Below are positions 44,301-55,455 of a DNA stretch of 64,000 nucleotides, piece by piece. Each line of letters begins with the position of its first letter. Position 1 is the first letter of the stretch. The position numbers and the translations under genes are program-made. The notes beneath the pieces were generated by a model. That model was given only the letters and a program-made list of their open reading frames with translations. It did not search any database and was not told the DNA's origin. Origin of the DNA: Brachionus plicatilis (Eukaryota; Rotifera; Eurotatoria; Ploima; Brachionidae); contig QEOQ01000141.1 in assembly GCA_010279815.1 (NCBI GenBank), forward strand, positions 1,482,176 through 1,546,175, read 5' to 3'.

Positions 44301-47300
44301 ACTTTAAGTCAATCTTAAAATATTTTAAGAAAAGCTTTTTTATTAAGCTTTAAAGAATCTTCAATTCTGAAAAGGTTTCACTAAAATTTGGTTTTCCTTC
44401 TTTTTCATACTGTTTTGTCCTCAGTGGCTTTTTCTATTCGGTCCTATGTGAGTTTCATCTCTGTTTCAAGTGATTTTCTTCAGGCCCTGTCTGGTTTTGC
44501 TGCGTTCATTTTTCCATGAGATGTCAAAGGAAACCCTATGGACAACAAAATCAGTAAAAAGAGAACCTTTAAACATTTAAACATAAATTAAAAAAATTAA
44601 TTTTAATTAAAAAACATAAACGTAAATTAAAATCAAAAAAATTGATTCAGTAAATTGTTTTATCTGATACATTCAATGCATTTCTTATATCCAGCTTCTG
44701 CAACTACTGAGCTTATTTTAGAATTATTCACAGTAACTAAAAAGGAAAATATTTAAATTTTTTTGATTTCTTTATTCTGTTTTCATTTTTTTCGACATTT
44801 TTTCCAGGTAAATTTGATATTTTTATTAATATAATTAATTCAATTTTATCTTTATATTTTATCTTATCTTTGAGAATTTTTAACTTGCAAACCTTGTAAA
44901 CAAAAAAATACTTGGAAATTTATGTTCAATCATTTAGAAAAAATTCGATTCACAAAAAACTAACTTTGGTTCATGAATAAATATCTAATTGTACAAGATA
45001 TGAAATATTGTCAAGATTTTAAAATTTTAAAATATTCTAAAATTTCGTTAAGTCATCATATTTCAATCGGATTTTATTATAAATTTTAAATAAATTGCTC
45101 CCAACTTTACTTTCCTCTTTGAAACCCTAAGTTTGATTTTTTTTGTAGGGCTTAGAAAAAATAAAAAATTTGTACCTAGGGGTCTAAAAATAACTAATCC
45201 TTTAAAAAAGTTATAGTTCTTTCAGATCCAAGTATTCAATGATAAAATTAAAATATTTTTTTAAAATTATATATATTCTGAAAGAGCATTAAATTTTCTA
45301 CACTCTAGTATAAAGTTTTATTAAAAAAAGGTATGATAATTTTTTTTATTTTATTTTTGAAAGATTTGTTAGGAATGTTGTCTGGTTTTTTTTGAATAAA
45401 AAAAAAGTGGGTTGTTAAGTGATCCCTGGGACTAAATACGATTCAAGTGAAAAAAAGTGTTTTTTTGGAATTTTTTCAATAATAAAAATTGTCACAGCCT
45501 TTTTCTAAATAAAACTATATACCAGAGTGTAGACAATTGTATGCCCTTTCAGAATATTTATAATTTTTAAAAATATCCTAATTTTACCATTGAATACTTG
45601 GATCTGTAAGAAGAAAGTTATTTTTAGACCCCTGGTACAAATTTTTTATTTTTTTTAGCCCCCCAAAAAAATAGTAAATTTAGGGTTCCAAAGGACGTGG
45701 TTTACGAATTTCAAGTCAAAAACTGAAAATTCAGATATCGCTTAAGTTTTAAATTACTGGAACTTTACAAAATTAAATTAAATTTTTGCAAGCTTTAAAA
45801 AATTGTTTCGGTCAAACCGTAATGTGGAGTACAAGCGTGAATCGAAAGAAGATGCTCTTAACAAAAAGCAAGGTAGAAATTTTCCACATTGGGTCATTTA
45901 CATCAGTTGGTTTTGTAAGCTGAGAAAAAATTTTAATTTAGTAAACTATTTTAATTTTTGTTCCTAGTGGTTTTTGTGAGCATTGTGGTTCCGGCATTTT
46001 TTGTTATTCTTTACTCGTTGGAATGGGGAAAAGAACGCTCAGAAGCATGGCTAACATCACTCTTTATGTCCTTTTTCCAATCTTTGCTCGTAGTTGATCC
46101 ACTAAAAGTGTTCATTATCACAGCTGTGATTACTTGGATCCTTAAAAAGCCTGATGATGAAGACGACTCGTTGATTGACAGTGGGGATCCATTGTATAAT
46201 GCAATTGTTAATCATGACGAAGAGTTTTTGCATACCACCTTGTCGAGTCTTAGTCAAATTGACATTAGAGAAATAGCTCAGTCAAGAAGGTCCAAATTGT
46301 CAACGCTCAAACCAATTGATCCTGAGGAATTAGAGCGCCAAAGAATTGAACGCAAAAATGCCGTCAAATTAAAGGAAATAATTCGTGAAGCTGCAAGCTA
46401 TCTGTCATTTTTCCTAGTTGTTTTGTTCCTATCTTATCAAGCTAGGTCCAAAAACTCTTTCTATGTTCACAAGGATTTATCCAATTCACTACTCAATAAC
46501 AAAGAAATGGCCTTTGAGGACATACAAAGCCGAGATGATTTATGGAACTATATAGAAAAGGTGTTTGTGCCTAGTATGTATGCGCCCAGATGGTATAACG
46601 ACAAAAGAATAAGTTGGAGAGAAAAATTGACCACTTTTGATCGATTTAATTTAAGAGTTGGTGCATCCAGAATACGTCAATTAAGGATTAAGGAAAACTC
46701 GTGCATTGTTAACCCAAAAATGGCTCAGATATTTGATCATTGCAGGGATGACTACAATTGGGTTGATGACGACACCAAAGACTATGATGTAAGTTGGAAG
46801 CCGATAATTAATGGAACAATGACTAATTCGTCATCAACAAGAGCTGAGGCTGGTATTAAAAAGAGAAAAACTAAATGGAAATGCCAAAATGCATGGTGTT
46901 ATCAGGTAGAAATTTTTTGTTGCATTCAAATATAAAAAAAATTATTTTAATCCACTCAAATTATTAGCTAAAATGTTTGTGCTGTTTTAAGTGATTCTTG
47001 TTAAAAATTAAATTTTTTTTTTTAAATATTAACAAACACACTCTATTAAATTAAAAACAAAACAATACTTTTAAATCAAAAATTTAAAACAAACACACAA
47101 ATTTAAAAAGTTCAGTCAAGTTAAATTTTTACAAAAATTAATAAGATAAATAAATAGGAATAGGAAATTAGAAAAGAAATTTAACTAAATATTCATTTAA
47201 TTCCTTTTATTTCTCAATATTAATATATGAAATATTATTTTAAAAATTTATTAAAAATTTTGATTCAGATCAAATTTAATTATGGCTAAAATTAATAACT

Positions 47301-50111
47301 CATTTTTTCAAAAGAACTAAAAAATAATTTTGATAAATAGCATCGTTTTATTTTTAATGGGTCAACCTCATTATGTGATCAAGCTTTGATTACTTAATGA
47401 TCAAAGTCAAATTTCACCGTTTAGATTTAAAATCATTAATGAAAAATTCTAAAAAACATTCGAAATGTCACAAAGGTTTTAGAATACAAATTTTCTCTTA
47501 AATTAATATACTTCAATTATAGTAAATATAAAACGCTTATTAAGCATTATATTATTTAAAAATAAGTTAAATAGAATTAAATTTAATTTATTTAATCCTT
47601 AAATTTAGTATAATCTAAGGAATTTAAGAAATCTGCAAATTTCAAATTTTTTATTTTTTTGAAACAAATTACGGCTCCTAAATATTTTTAAAAATTAAAC
47701 TTTGATTAATAAACAGTTTGATGATCACACAATTTTCTATATTTTTAAAAATCTCAAATACTCGATTTAAGCTTAAGAATGCCTCTTTAACCGTATTGCG
47801 AAATAAAATTACTCACCTAAATTTTTTCATCTTAGAACAAATTTAAGATTCCTAAGAATTAGAACATTAAAATTTTATACTTAAATACCATTTGGTTCAA
47901 TTAAAAATTAAAAATTTTATATTTTTTACTTCAATTGGAACTTGACCCTAAAAATTAGGAAAAAATTAACAAAATCTCTTTAAAAAATCTACGTAAAACA
48001 TGAATTAAGAAAAGTTTCATTATAAAAACTAGAAATAATACTCTTTAAAAAAATCCAATTCAAAAGCAAAGTTTAACAGAACATTTTCTATTCCATAAAA
48101 ATTAAAAAACATAGTTACCAGGTAAATAAGATCTATTAATTTTCTAAAGATCACAAAAAAAATAAAAGTAATTCAATATTTTTTTAATCCTTGATTACTA
48201 CTAAACCTTCAATATTTTAAGTAATTGAATAAAAAAAAAATATTTGTTTAAATATTTATTTCCAAATTCAAAATATAAACTTCGTTTAAAGACATCTTCA
48301 ATATCTGGATAAAATTTCGCAAAACTCAATTTCGCAAAAACATTTTAGGCTTAATTTTTGGTGCTGTTTAAAGAAGCATGGAATTAAAATAAATTTTAAT
48401 AAGATTTGAGAATTTATTTCTTAATTAGTCATCCAACAATATTTTTTAAAGGATTTTAAAAGGATTTTGTGCAAATTTATTTTCAGGGATTTTTTTAAGA
48501 TTGTTTAATTTGAATCTCTCTTTTTTGTCCTTGTCTTTCAACATTTAATATCAAATAACTGTAAATAGACTTGGAAAAGGCCTTATCTTTAAAAAAAAAA
48601 TTTCAATAACCTAAATTCTCTCACATCATGAAAACATTTTAATAAAGAATTTAATATTTATTATCTTTCTTTTCATTAATAAAGTTATCATTTATAAAAA
48701 ATCCCTTTAAGTTTTGCTGAATTATTGGGTACAAACCTTAAGGTTGCTTCAATGGCATTTTTCATTTAAATAAAACAGTTATGGGTTTTTAGGATAAAAA
48801 AAAATAAATTAGATTTAAATTTAATTAAATTTTATTTCAATTAAAAGAATACACTTCAAACAAAAAGTACTCCAATTCTTGGTAAATTTACTACATACAA
48901 AGGCGGAGGTTATGCCATGAGTTTGGGCCGAACTCTCGAACGGACCCAGAAATTGTTGACTGCTCTAAAATCCGAAAAATGGATCGATGAATTAACTCGA
49001 GCAGTTTTCATGGAATTTTCATTATACAATCCAAATGTTAATTTATTTTCATCGGGAACCTTGATAGTGGAATATTTGTCAACTGGAGCAGCGACAACTT
49101 ATCAGGCTATTAGTGTAATATCTTGAATATTTCATAAAATTATTTTCTAAAAATTTCTCAAAGGTTTTTACTCTTTACAATCATTTGGGAAGTTTTGGAA
49201 TAATTGTCCTAATTTTTGAAATAATTTACATCATCTACATCATTTACTTTTTGATTTTTGAAATTTTAAAAATGAAAAGACAAAAATGTCACTACTTTAA
49301 ACAATTCTGGAACTTGAACGAATGTGTTATAATATCTTTTTCAATTGTTTCAATGGCAATGTATGTGATGAAGACAGTTTTCACAAATGTAGCCATCAAA
49401 ACAGTATTTGAAAGTGAATTGGGAGAATTCGTCAATTTCAACACAATTGGTTTATGGGACGAAATTTTCAATGCGGTGTCAGCAATTGTAGTTTTTTGTG
49501 CCACTCTAAAATTCATGAAACTTTTAAGATTTAACAAACACATTGGAATTTTGGCGGCCACTTTAAAACACGCTAACAAGGACCTGCTCGGATTTAGTGC
49601 TACATTTGGCATAATATTTATGGCTTTTACTCAATTTGGAAATCTTATTTTTGGCTCCAAAAATCCATATTACAAAGACTTTATCAGTTCATTGACCAGT
49701 ACTTTTAGATTTTCACTTGGTCAGTTTGATTTAAAAGAATTGCAAGATTCTAATTACCTGCTGGGTTCAGTTTATTTTGTGATTTTCATCTTAATAGTCA
49801 TTATGGGCTTAATGAGTATGTTTGTGACCATTCTTGATCAAGCGTACCATGAAGTAAAAGAAGAAATAGAAGCACAAGGAGATGACAATGAAATAGTGGA
49901 TTACTTTTTTGAGAAAATTAAAAAATTAAAGCCCAAAAAGAAGAAATTTAAGCGCCAACACTCTTCTGAACTGAATGCTTCGACTACTTCATTAAGAGTG
50001 AATGTCAAACAAAATGATACGGTTGATCCTTTGTATTCAACATCATTCAATAGTTTAAATTTTGCTTCAGCTTCAAATTTTGAAAGCCATGATTCAATGA
50101 GCTTGTATTAA
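29334..50111 (+). CDS. polycystin-1-family protein (PKD1-like), 13 exons
   Basis: Exons: 29334-30104, 32712-35705, 35760-35810, 37438-38382, 38433-38691, 40978-41519, 42718-42878, 42928-43261, 43312-43586, 45793-45914, 45968-46905, 48848-49114, 49164-50111. All introns are GT-AG, phases agree throughout, and the sum is 2868 residues. In order: signal peptide (1-21); LamG/lectin-like region (about 40-205); WSC domain (about 220-300, split by intron 1; GCYML and QCTCFEN); about five PKD-type repeats (310-910; VNFGDN, VDFGDD and HIYTMG motifs); REJ region (about 915-1640); GPS with CKYW, DGC and CLCYHLTTFG, cleavage expected between Leu1737 and Thr1738; TM1 (about 1767-1788); PLAT (about 1812-1930; YLVSVQTG, IWHDNSG, WYFNM); TM2-TM6; TOP-type loop (about 2210-2500); TM7-TM11 with LLRFNKHI after S4 and FRFSLGQFD as pore. 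Polycystin-1 proteins act in cilia and at cell surfaces, usually with PKD2 partners. No LRR, C-type lectin or LDL-A module is seen, so PKD1 versus PKD1L orthology is open. Confidence 0.92.
30105..32711 (+). other. intron 1 of the polycystin-like gene
   Basis: A 2.6-kb phase-0 intron splitting the WSC domain; AT-rich, with no gene or clear repeat. A patch at 32040-32130 is less AT-rich but unrecognised. Confidence 0.7.
35811..37437 (+). other. intron 3 of the polycystin-like gene
   Basis: A 1.6-kb intron following a 51-bp micro-exon. It holds the LINE 3' end described separately; otherwise it is featureless AT-rich DNA. Confidence 0.75.
36603..36850 (-). mobile_element. 3' end of a non-LTR retrotransposon (LINE) with (TAC)n tail
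   Basis: The minus strand reads TSPFNIITNRVVNEWNRLP and then NVVEANSLNFFKERFDECL before a stop. This is the W-N-x-L-P-x-x-V-V-x-A-x-S-x-x-x-F-K-x-R-L-D block that ends many RTE/CR1/Jockey-type reverse-transcriptase ORFs. After about 60 bases of 3' untranslated sequence it ends in an ACTACTACT tract (36603-36619). The element is 5'-truncated and lies in intron 3 of the polycystin-like gene, opposite to it. Confidence 0.75.
39607..40193. mobile_element. 587-bp MITE with GGCAAATTGAAG tips, copy D
   Basis: Tips GGCAAATTGAAGTTTCAGAT and, on the reverse complement of the right end, GGCAAATTGAAGTTTGAGAT. It is the inverted, diverged copy of the element at 13057-13551. The 9-bp flanks AATTAAATT and ATTTAAATT differ at one position and may be a worn target duplication. 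It contains a 37-bp secondary insertion with a TAC repeat at 40043-40079. Confidence 0.82.
40043..40079 (+). repeat. 37-bp (TAC)n insertion with its own target duplication
   Basis: TCCACGCAGTAT is followed by a run of TAC units. ACGTGA stands on both sides (40037-40042 and 40080-40085). The sister MITE at 13057-13551 lacks this segment at the aligned position, so it is an insertion into copy D. The tail resembles that of the LINE 3' end at 36603-36850 (CGCAGT near an ATTACTACT tract), so it may be an extremely short LINE 3'-end integration. Confidence 0.6.
40396..40840. mobile_element. 445-bp hAT-type MITE with perfect 8-bp TSD
   Basis: The left tip CAGACTTGTACAAAAGTCAC and the reverse complement of the right end (CAGAGTTGTTTAAAAGTCAC) are inverted repeats. 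TTCAATAA flanks both sides (40388-40395 and 40841-40848), a perfect 8-bp duplication. Both ends are packed with AAGTC/GACTTG pentamers. It belongs with the element at 6646-6940. Confidence 0.9.
41520..42717 (+). other. intron 6 of the polycystin-like gene
   Basis: A 1.2-kb phase-0 intron inside the PLAT domain. Apart from the antisense ORF near its 5' end, it shows nothing. Confidence 0.75.
41568..41879 (-). CDS. intronless antisense ORF nested in a polycystin-like intron, unknown function
   Basis: A 103-codon frame with ATG at 41879 lies in intron 6 of the polycystin-like gene, on the other strand, 48 bases beyond exon 6. It starts MDENYYPNKAMFKCPLRRR and ends in a Lys/Asn/Ser-rich tail (VEKKNKRKASVNSL near the C-terminus). 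There is no signal peptide or membrane segment; four cysteines are present. Composition and balanced codon use differ from random AT-rich frames, and the DNA is less AT-rich than the intron around it. I do not recognise a family. It could be a nested gene, a single exon of one, or a coding relic. Confidence 0.5.
   Translation of the reverse strand: MDENYYPNKAMFKCPLRRRDAAADIFDGINLESIKLASLQLRYVNKCNYDNSCQKSNPQDLHNMLGYFNFDLVEKKNKRKASVNSLTSVNSLESNHKSKANKV
43587..45792 (+). other. intron 9 of the polycystin-like gene
   Basis: A 2.2-kb phase-2 intron between TM3 and TM4. It carries the palindromic element at 45110-45705. A less AT-rich patch at 44400-44540 is unexplained. Confidence 0.75.
45110..45705. 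repeat. about 590-bp palindromic element (probable MITE)
   Basis: 45121-45260 and 45560-45690 are long inverted copies. Both arms read outside-in through AACCCTAARTTT, AATAAAAAATTTGTACC, GGGGTCTAAAAATAACT, then AGATCCAAGTATTCAATG, and TCTACACTCT farther in. The outermost limits and a target duplication could not be fixed. It ends about 90 bp before exon 10. Confidence 0.8.
46906..48847 (+). other. intron 11 of the polycystin-like gene
   Basis: A 1.9-kb phase-0 intron inside the TOP-type domain; very AT-rich with no feature I can support. Confidence 0.7.
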
Positions 50112-50175
50112 GAATTTAATAATAGTTTTTTTTTAAAATTAATTTGACAATAATTGACCGGTTAACTAATCTTCA

Positions 50176-50181
50176 AATAAA
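50176..50181 (+). promoter_or_regulatory. poly(A) signal of the polycystin-like gene
   Basis: AATAAA 65 bases after the stop codon at 50109-50111. Confidence 0.55.
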
Positions 50182-50854
50182 TGTTTTAAGCATATTTTTG
50201 ATCATTTTTATTTCTTAGATAATTATTATTTTAAATTGATTATTAAGAAGCCTATCAAATATTAGCTTTTACTTTAATTAAAAATTCATATATTGATATG
50301 AGTACACACATCTGTGGGTTTCTTAAATATTTGAATATAATTTAATTAAAGTTTACATATATTGTCAGCAATTCCGGATATTTTCTGAAAGCATTTCACA
50401 AAATTATATGAAAAAATGATAGCCCAAAATTAGTCTAGATAGAATTGCTTCGAAAATTTTAAGATAGAGAAGCAGAGCTTTGTAACTGCGAGGAACGAGC
50501 CGTTATTTTATAACAAATGTGTTGAAACATGGATGGGTCTAGTTCAAAAAGAATAGAGGAGCTATTATTAAAATATATTTATTTTTCGAATTTTATATGA
50601 AAAAATATTATAAAATATCAAATAAAAGTAGATAAAAAAAATTGATAAACATTTTAATCATATGTTATTAATGAGGCAATGTTTTTTTAAATATTGATAA
50701 TGTTTTATCTTTTAACTGATCTAATCTTGATTCTTCGGTTTGTCTTGGAATTAAATTTATATTTTCTTTAATTTTACTGAGCCAATTGTAAGGAAAAGGA
50801 ACAATTTATATTTTATAAACGCAATTGTGTCCAGGCAATTTCACTTTAACAAGG

Positions 50855-52345
50855 CTCATTTTGAGTTTGAATGATAGAAACTCATTTCTCACTCAAAACT
50901 CATTTTTTTCTGCGTGAAAAAATTAAAAAAAAATTTCAAATTTTTCTTTTTTTTTTTAATATCAAAATAAATAAAATTATATTTTAAACATTTTGAAATA
51001 TTTTTGAATTTCAAATTTTTATTTAAATAGGCAAAGCTAGCAAAAACAGTTGGTTGAGAATTTGATTTATTTTTAGTTTTAAACTTTTAATAGAATCTAA
51101 TTTTGTTTTAAAATTTTTCTCATTTATCAATATTATATACACAATAATTTCATGATGTTTTAGCTAATTTAATAATTAAAAGATTGATGAATATATCATT
51201 AATTTTGTTTAATTTTTTTATTATTAATGTTTAAAAAAATCAAAATTAATTGATTTTTTACTAAACGTTTCGATCAAATGGCTTTAAGCTTGTGACTTAA
51301 AAATAAGCCTGATTTTTGAATAATTTTAGTCAATTTTTGGACTATTTAATTCAATCAAAAATATTTTCAGAAGTTTAACCAATATCGTTTGCTTTAGGTG
51401 TTTCTTTTTTTTAAATATCTATCTTTAAAATTACCGAATTTAAATACAACTTGTGTTAAATTCAAAAATAAGTAAAACTATTTAGTGAATGGATAACATT
51501 TGGTAGCTTTACGTTTATAAATTTTAAATTATAGAAACGATCCAGTCAGAAGAAATTGCTAAAAAAATGAAATTGTAGCTCAGCCTGAAACTTGAGCAGA
51601 AAAATTAAAACGACAGGTTTTTATGTGGTTTCAACAAAGTATAACATACAAAATACTTTAACTTTTAAAATCTGCTACTGATGTGCAAAATCTCTGCAAA
51701 ATGTAGTTGGCTTGGATATGTTGAAATTAATTTTCAACTTAATTCACAGAATTTATTGCTAATAATCATTCAATTATGCATATCGAATTAAATAACATAT
51801 TTTTACTTCATGAAACAGACCAAGAAGATTTTTAAAGCTTAAATTTTTATTTAACCTCACATTACTCTATTTTCTCTATTAAATTAGAAAATTAAGTTCG
51901 TTTCAATCCATTTTTTTCCTAAAAAATTTTATCAAATTATTTTTTATGAATATTTTTCAAAAATCATCGAAATGTAAGACGAGTTGATGCGAACAAATTG
52001 AAACCAAACTAAGCCTCACTAATTTTTTTAAACTTATTAAAAAATAATATATATTATTTTTAATATCAAAACTAATAAAGCTATTGTTTTAACACAAAAA
52101 GATATTTTTAAAAAGTTTTAAACTAAAAATAAATCAAGTTCTCAACCAACTGTTTTTTCTAGCTTTGCCTATTTGAATAAAAATTCGAGCTTAAAAAATA
52201 TTTTAAAATGTTCAAGAATTAATTTTATTTATCTTGACGTAAAAAAAAGGAAAATTTAAAATTTTTTTAAAATTTTATCACGCAAAAATTATGCGTGATC
52301 AAGTGTGAGTGATAGTTGACTGCTTATCACTCAAACTCACACTGA
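50855..52345. mobile_element. about 1.5-kb element with about 230-bp terminal inverted repeats
   Basis: The arms 50855-51090 and 52105-52345 are inverted copies. Both contain TTTGARTGATA near the outer edge and, inside, AATAGGCAAAGCTAG followed by ACAGTTGGTTGAGAA. The interior (about 1 kb) has no open frame of note. Such long terminal inverted repeats suggest a non-autonomous DNA transposon; no target duplication could be assigned. Confidence 0.65.
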
Positions 52346-52606
52346 TACTCAAAAAATGCATGGAATTGTATGATTGTAAAATTTTGTTTAGTAAATTCGA
52401 ATTTAGTAAATTTAGAATTATATTAACAAAATTTTGATCTGTCGGCAAGCATATTATAAATTAATTGTAAATTTCCGAGTAGATAAAATAGTAAAAGAAC
52501 AATAATTTTTTTTTCTTTTTTTTTTATTTCTTATTATTTTAATGATAAGAAAAGCCGGTTTTGTTTAATAAAACTATCTAACACCGTGCTAGATTTTCCT
52601 ATGTAC

Positions 52607-52740
52607 CAGAGTTGGTCAAAAGTCAAGCTTTAAAGTCAGAATCGTAAAAAGTCGAAGTCAAAGTCTCCCTTTGACTTGAATCTAAAATAATTTCAAAGTC
52701 AAAGTCAGACTTTGACTTGAGTCCACTCAAGTCAACTAAA
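52607..52740 (+). repeat. truncated hAT-type MITE end
   Basis: It starts CAGAGTTGGTCAAAAGTCAA, like the hAT-type MITEs elsewhere in the window, and continues in dense AAGTC/GACTTG repeats. No partner end and no second copy of the left flank CTATGTAC were found downstream. Confidence 0.6.
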
Positions 52741-55455
52741 TTATTTTCTAATTTTTAAATCTTCTTTAACTTAATTAAAAAAATTATGAAAATGAATATT
52801 TATATATATATTTAAGCTTAAGAAATGTTGCAAATATTGAAAAAAAATGTAAGACTTTTAGTCACTTTTAAAAACACACTAAATAAAAGGAAGTAAAATT
52901 AAATATTAAAAGGCTTACTATTTTTTTAAATTAATTTTTTTTTTGAACAAGTTTTTATAAAAAGTTTTTAATAGTGACACTTAATTGAATTAGTTATATT
53001 TTTAATTAGTTACATAGTATGTATACATCTGGTTATTAGCTCGTTGTAATGCTTGTTCCTCGCAATAATTTAAAAATATTTTTAAGTTTATAAGAGGCTT
53101 TTTATTTTGAGGAATAATTCATTTTATATTTTAAAAATATTTTATCAAAAATATGAACAAACACGGAAAATTTGTATAATTTGTAAAATTGTGCATAAAG
53201 GACATCATTGCCAGGGATTTAAATAAACTATCTAGTCAAAATTTTTTTTAAATGTACATCAATTTACAAAACTGTCTTCTAGTTTTAGATTAGATGATAA
53301 TTTCACAATTTTCAAATTTTTTGAGTCAACCAACTTGAAATAATTAACTAAGAATACATTTATTTTTAAAATCTATTTTATGGACAATTTTGCATGCCTT
53401 AATAGAAATTGATTGATGAATTATTTTTCTTAAGGAAATATTTTATCATTCTTGCTATTAATTTAACAATTAATTAATAAAAATAACCGAAAAACTTATT
53501 GAACAACAAGGATAAATCCAGTCAAATTAAAATAATACTTTTTTTAAACTAAATTAATTATCTACCAGAAAACTTGGTGATTTGTTTAATTAAATCAAAA
53601 AGCTAAAATTTGAGATTAAACCATAATTTAGATTTGATTTTTTATTCTTCAAAACTAAAATTATGAAAAAACATTTTCATTCAGACAGATTCTGGGCAAA
53701 TTGTAATTTAAATGGAAAAGCAAAAATGTTTTTCTTTTTGAAGGATAAAAAATGTCGATTAGGTAATTAAAATAAAAAACCTTATAAAATCAGTAAAGTT
53801 ATATCCTTTTTAAGAGAAATTTATATTAAAAATTTTTACTCGTTGATAAGACTAAGCTATTACTTAAATTCCAAAATAATTTATCAAATTAATAATATTT
53901 GGTTAAAATTTTGACATTAGTGAGAAAAGCATCCACACAATTTATTATATTTCTACAATTTATTAAGTTTTCCTTCATCGTCAACATAAATAGAACTCGT
54001 TAGCATCTTTCGATTTTATTCGAATTCATGTGCTCTGAATCATCAAGCTCAAAATCTAGCCCTAACTAAAATGCCTTGAAGGCTATATTGATTTGAAAAA
54101 CTTAAAAAAAGAAACTAATAATTTTTCTTCAGATTTTTCCAGTTTTATATTTAATTTTTTGGTTTGAATTATTAATCTCTATTTTTTAATTAATCATACC
54201 ATTTAAATTAATTATTGAACAATTGATGAAAAACGTTCGAATATGGTCCTATATTTCTTTTTCGGACCCGTAATATAAACATTATTATTTGTAATTAAAT
54301 AAAACCCTTGAAAAAAAATCAAAAATTTTAATCTTTGTTTTTTATTGAAGTACCATAAATAATAAAAAAACTTATAATAAATTATAATTCAAACTATTAA
54401 TGAGGTTTTGATTCAAGGTCTATGAAATGAATAAAATGTTTTACTTTTCCACAAAGCTTAAAATTGATCACTTAAAGTGACTTAAAGATTTATTATTTTT
54501 AAATCTTAACTATTACAAAAAAAAAATTGAAAGATTAGAACAATTTTTATTTTGAAATAATTCTATAAGATAAAAAATAATTGATATTTATTCATCATTT
54601 TTTTACTCTTTTTTTTATTCTTTCACTTTTGATCGCCTTCATGGTGTTAAACTAAAAATAATTATAAAAAAAGTTAATTTTTTTGTTTGTTTACGATAAT
54701 AAATTTTATTTTTAGTTAATTTATAAAAAAACTTGATTTAAAAGCGGATATTTAAGTTTACCATCGGCAAACCAATTCAAATAAATTTTTTTGAAAATTT
54801 TTTATAACAAAATTTTAGTTTTAAGGTAAAGACTGGCAACGTAACAGATCATTTTTTCAATTTTATTTAATTAATTTATTTATTTGAAAATTATTTATAA
54901 TTTTTTAGAAAATATTTATTTCCCTGTGGTTCAATTAATTACATTTATAATGACGATTGATGATAAAATTATTAGATCCAAAAAATTCATCAAATGATAA
55001 TTAATGACTATAATGTTTCATTTAAATATTGTAGTTTAGGCTTCATTAATTATATTTATTTTTTCAAATTCAATTTATAAAAAAAAAATTTCTTCTTTAA
55101 TTAAACTTATATCTTAATTATTTTTTTAACTCACAGCTCTAATTTGTCAAATATATGTCTAAAATACTTGTTAAAACAATAAGTTTGATTATTAACGAGC
55201 TAGAGATCATAATCGAAAAATTTAAATAAATACTGAATAAATTGAATTCTAAGATTATTAATATTTAAAATTATAATTCAAACATTTCCTTTTAGTTGAC
55301 ATTAAAATAATTGGCAAGAAAAAATTCAATTCGAGCCCCAAATGGAAATCAGATTATATTTATCTAATCGAAAAATCAAATAATCAAAGATTGATAAAAA
55401 ATTTCATGTAGTTTAACTAGGCGTTTGTGATATTTTTGCAAAAAAAAATTAAAAA
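52741..55455. other. intergenic, nothing recognised
   Basis: AT-rich DNA without coding signal. GTTCCTCGCA at 53051-53060 is the inverse of a motif at 50487-50496 and may mark a larger repeat. Confidence 0.45.

Noticed and set aside
44400..44540. Less AT-rich patch in intron 9 as a missed exon
   Set aside because: Exons 9 and 10 join in phase without it (TT plus C), and its translations match no part of polycystin-1.
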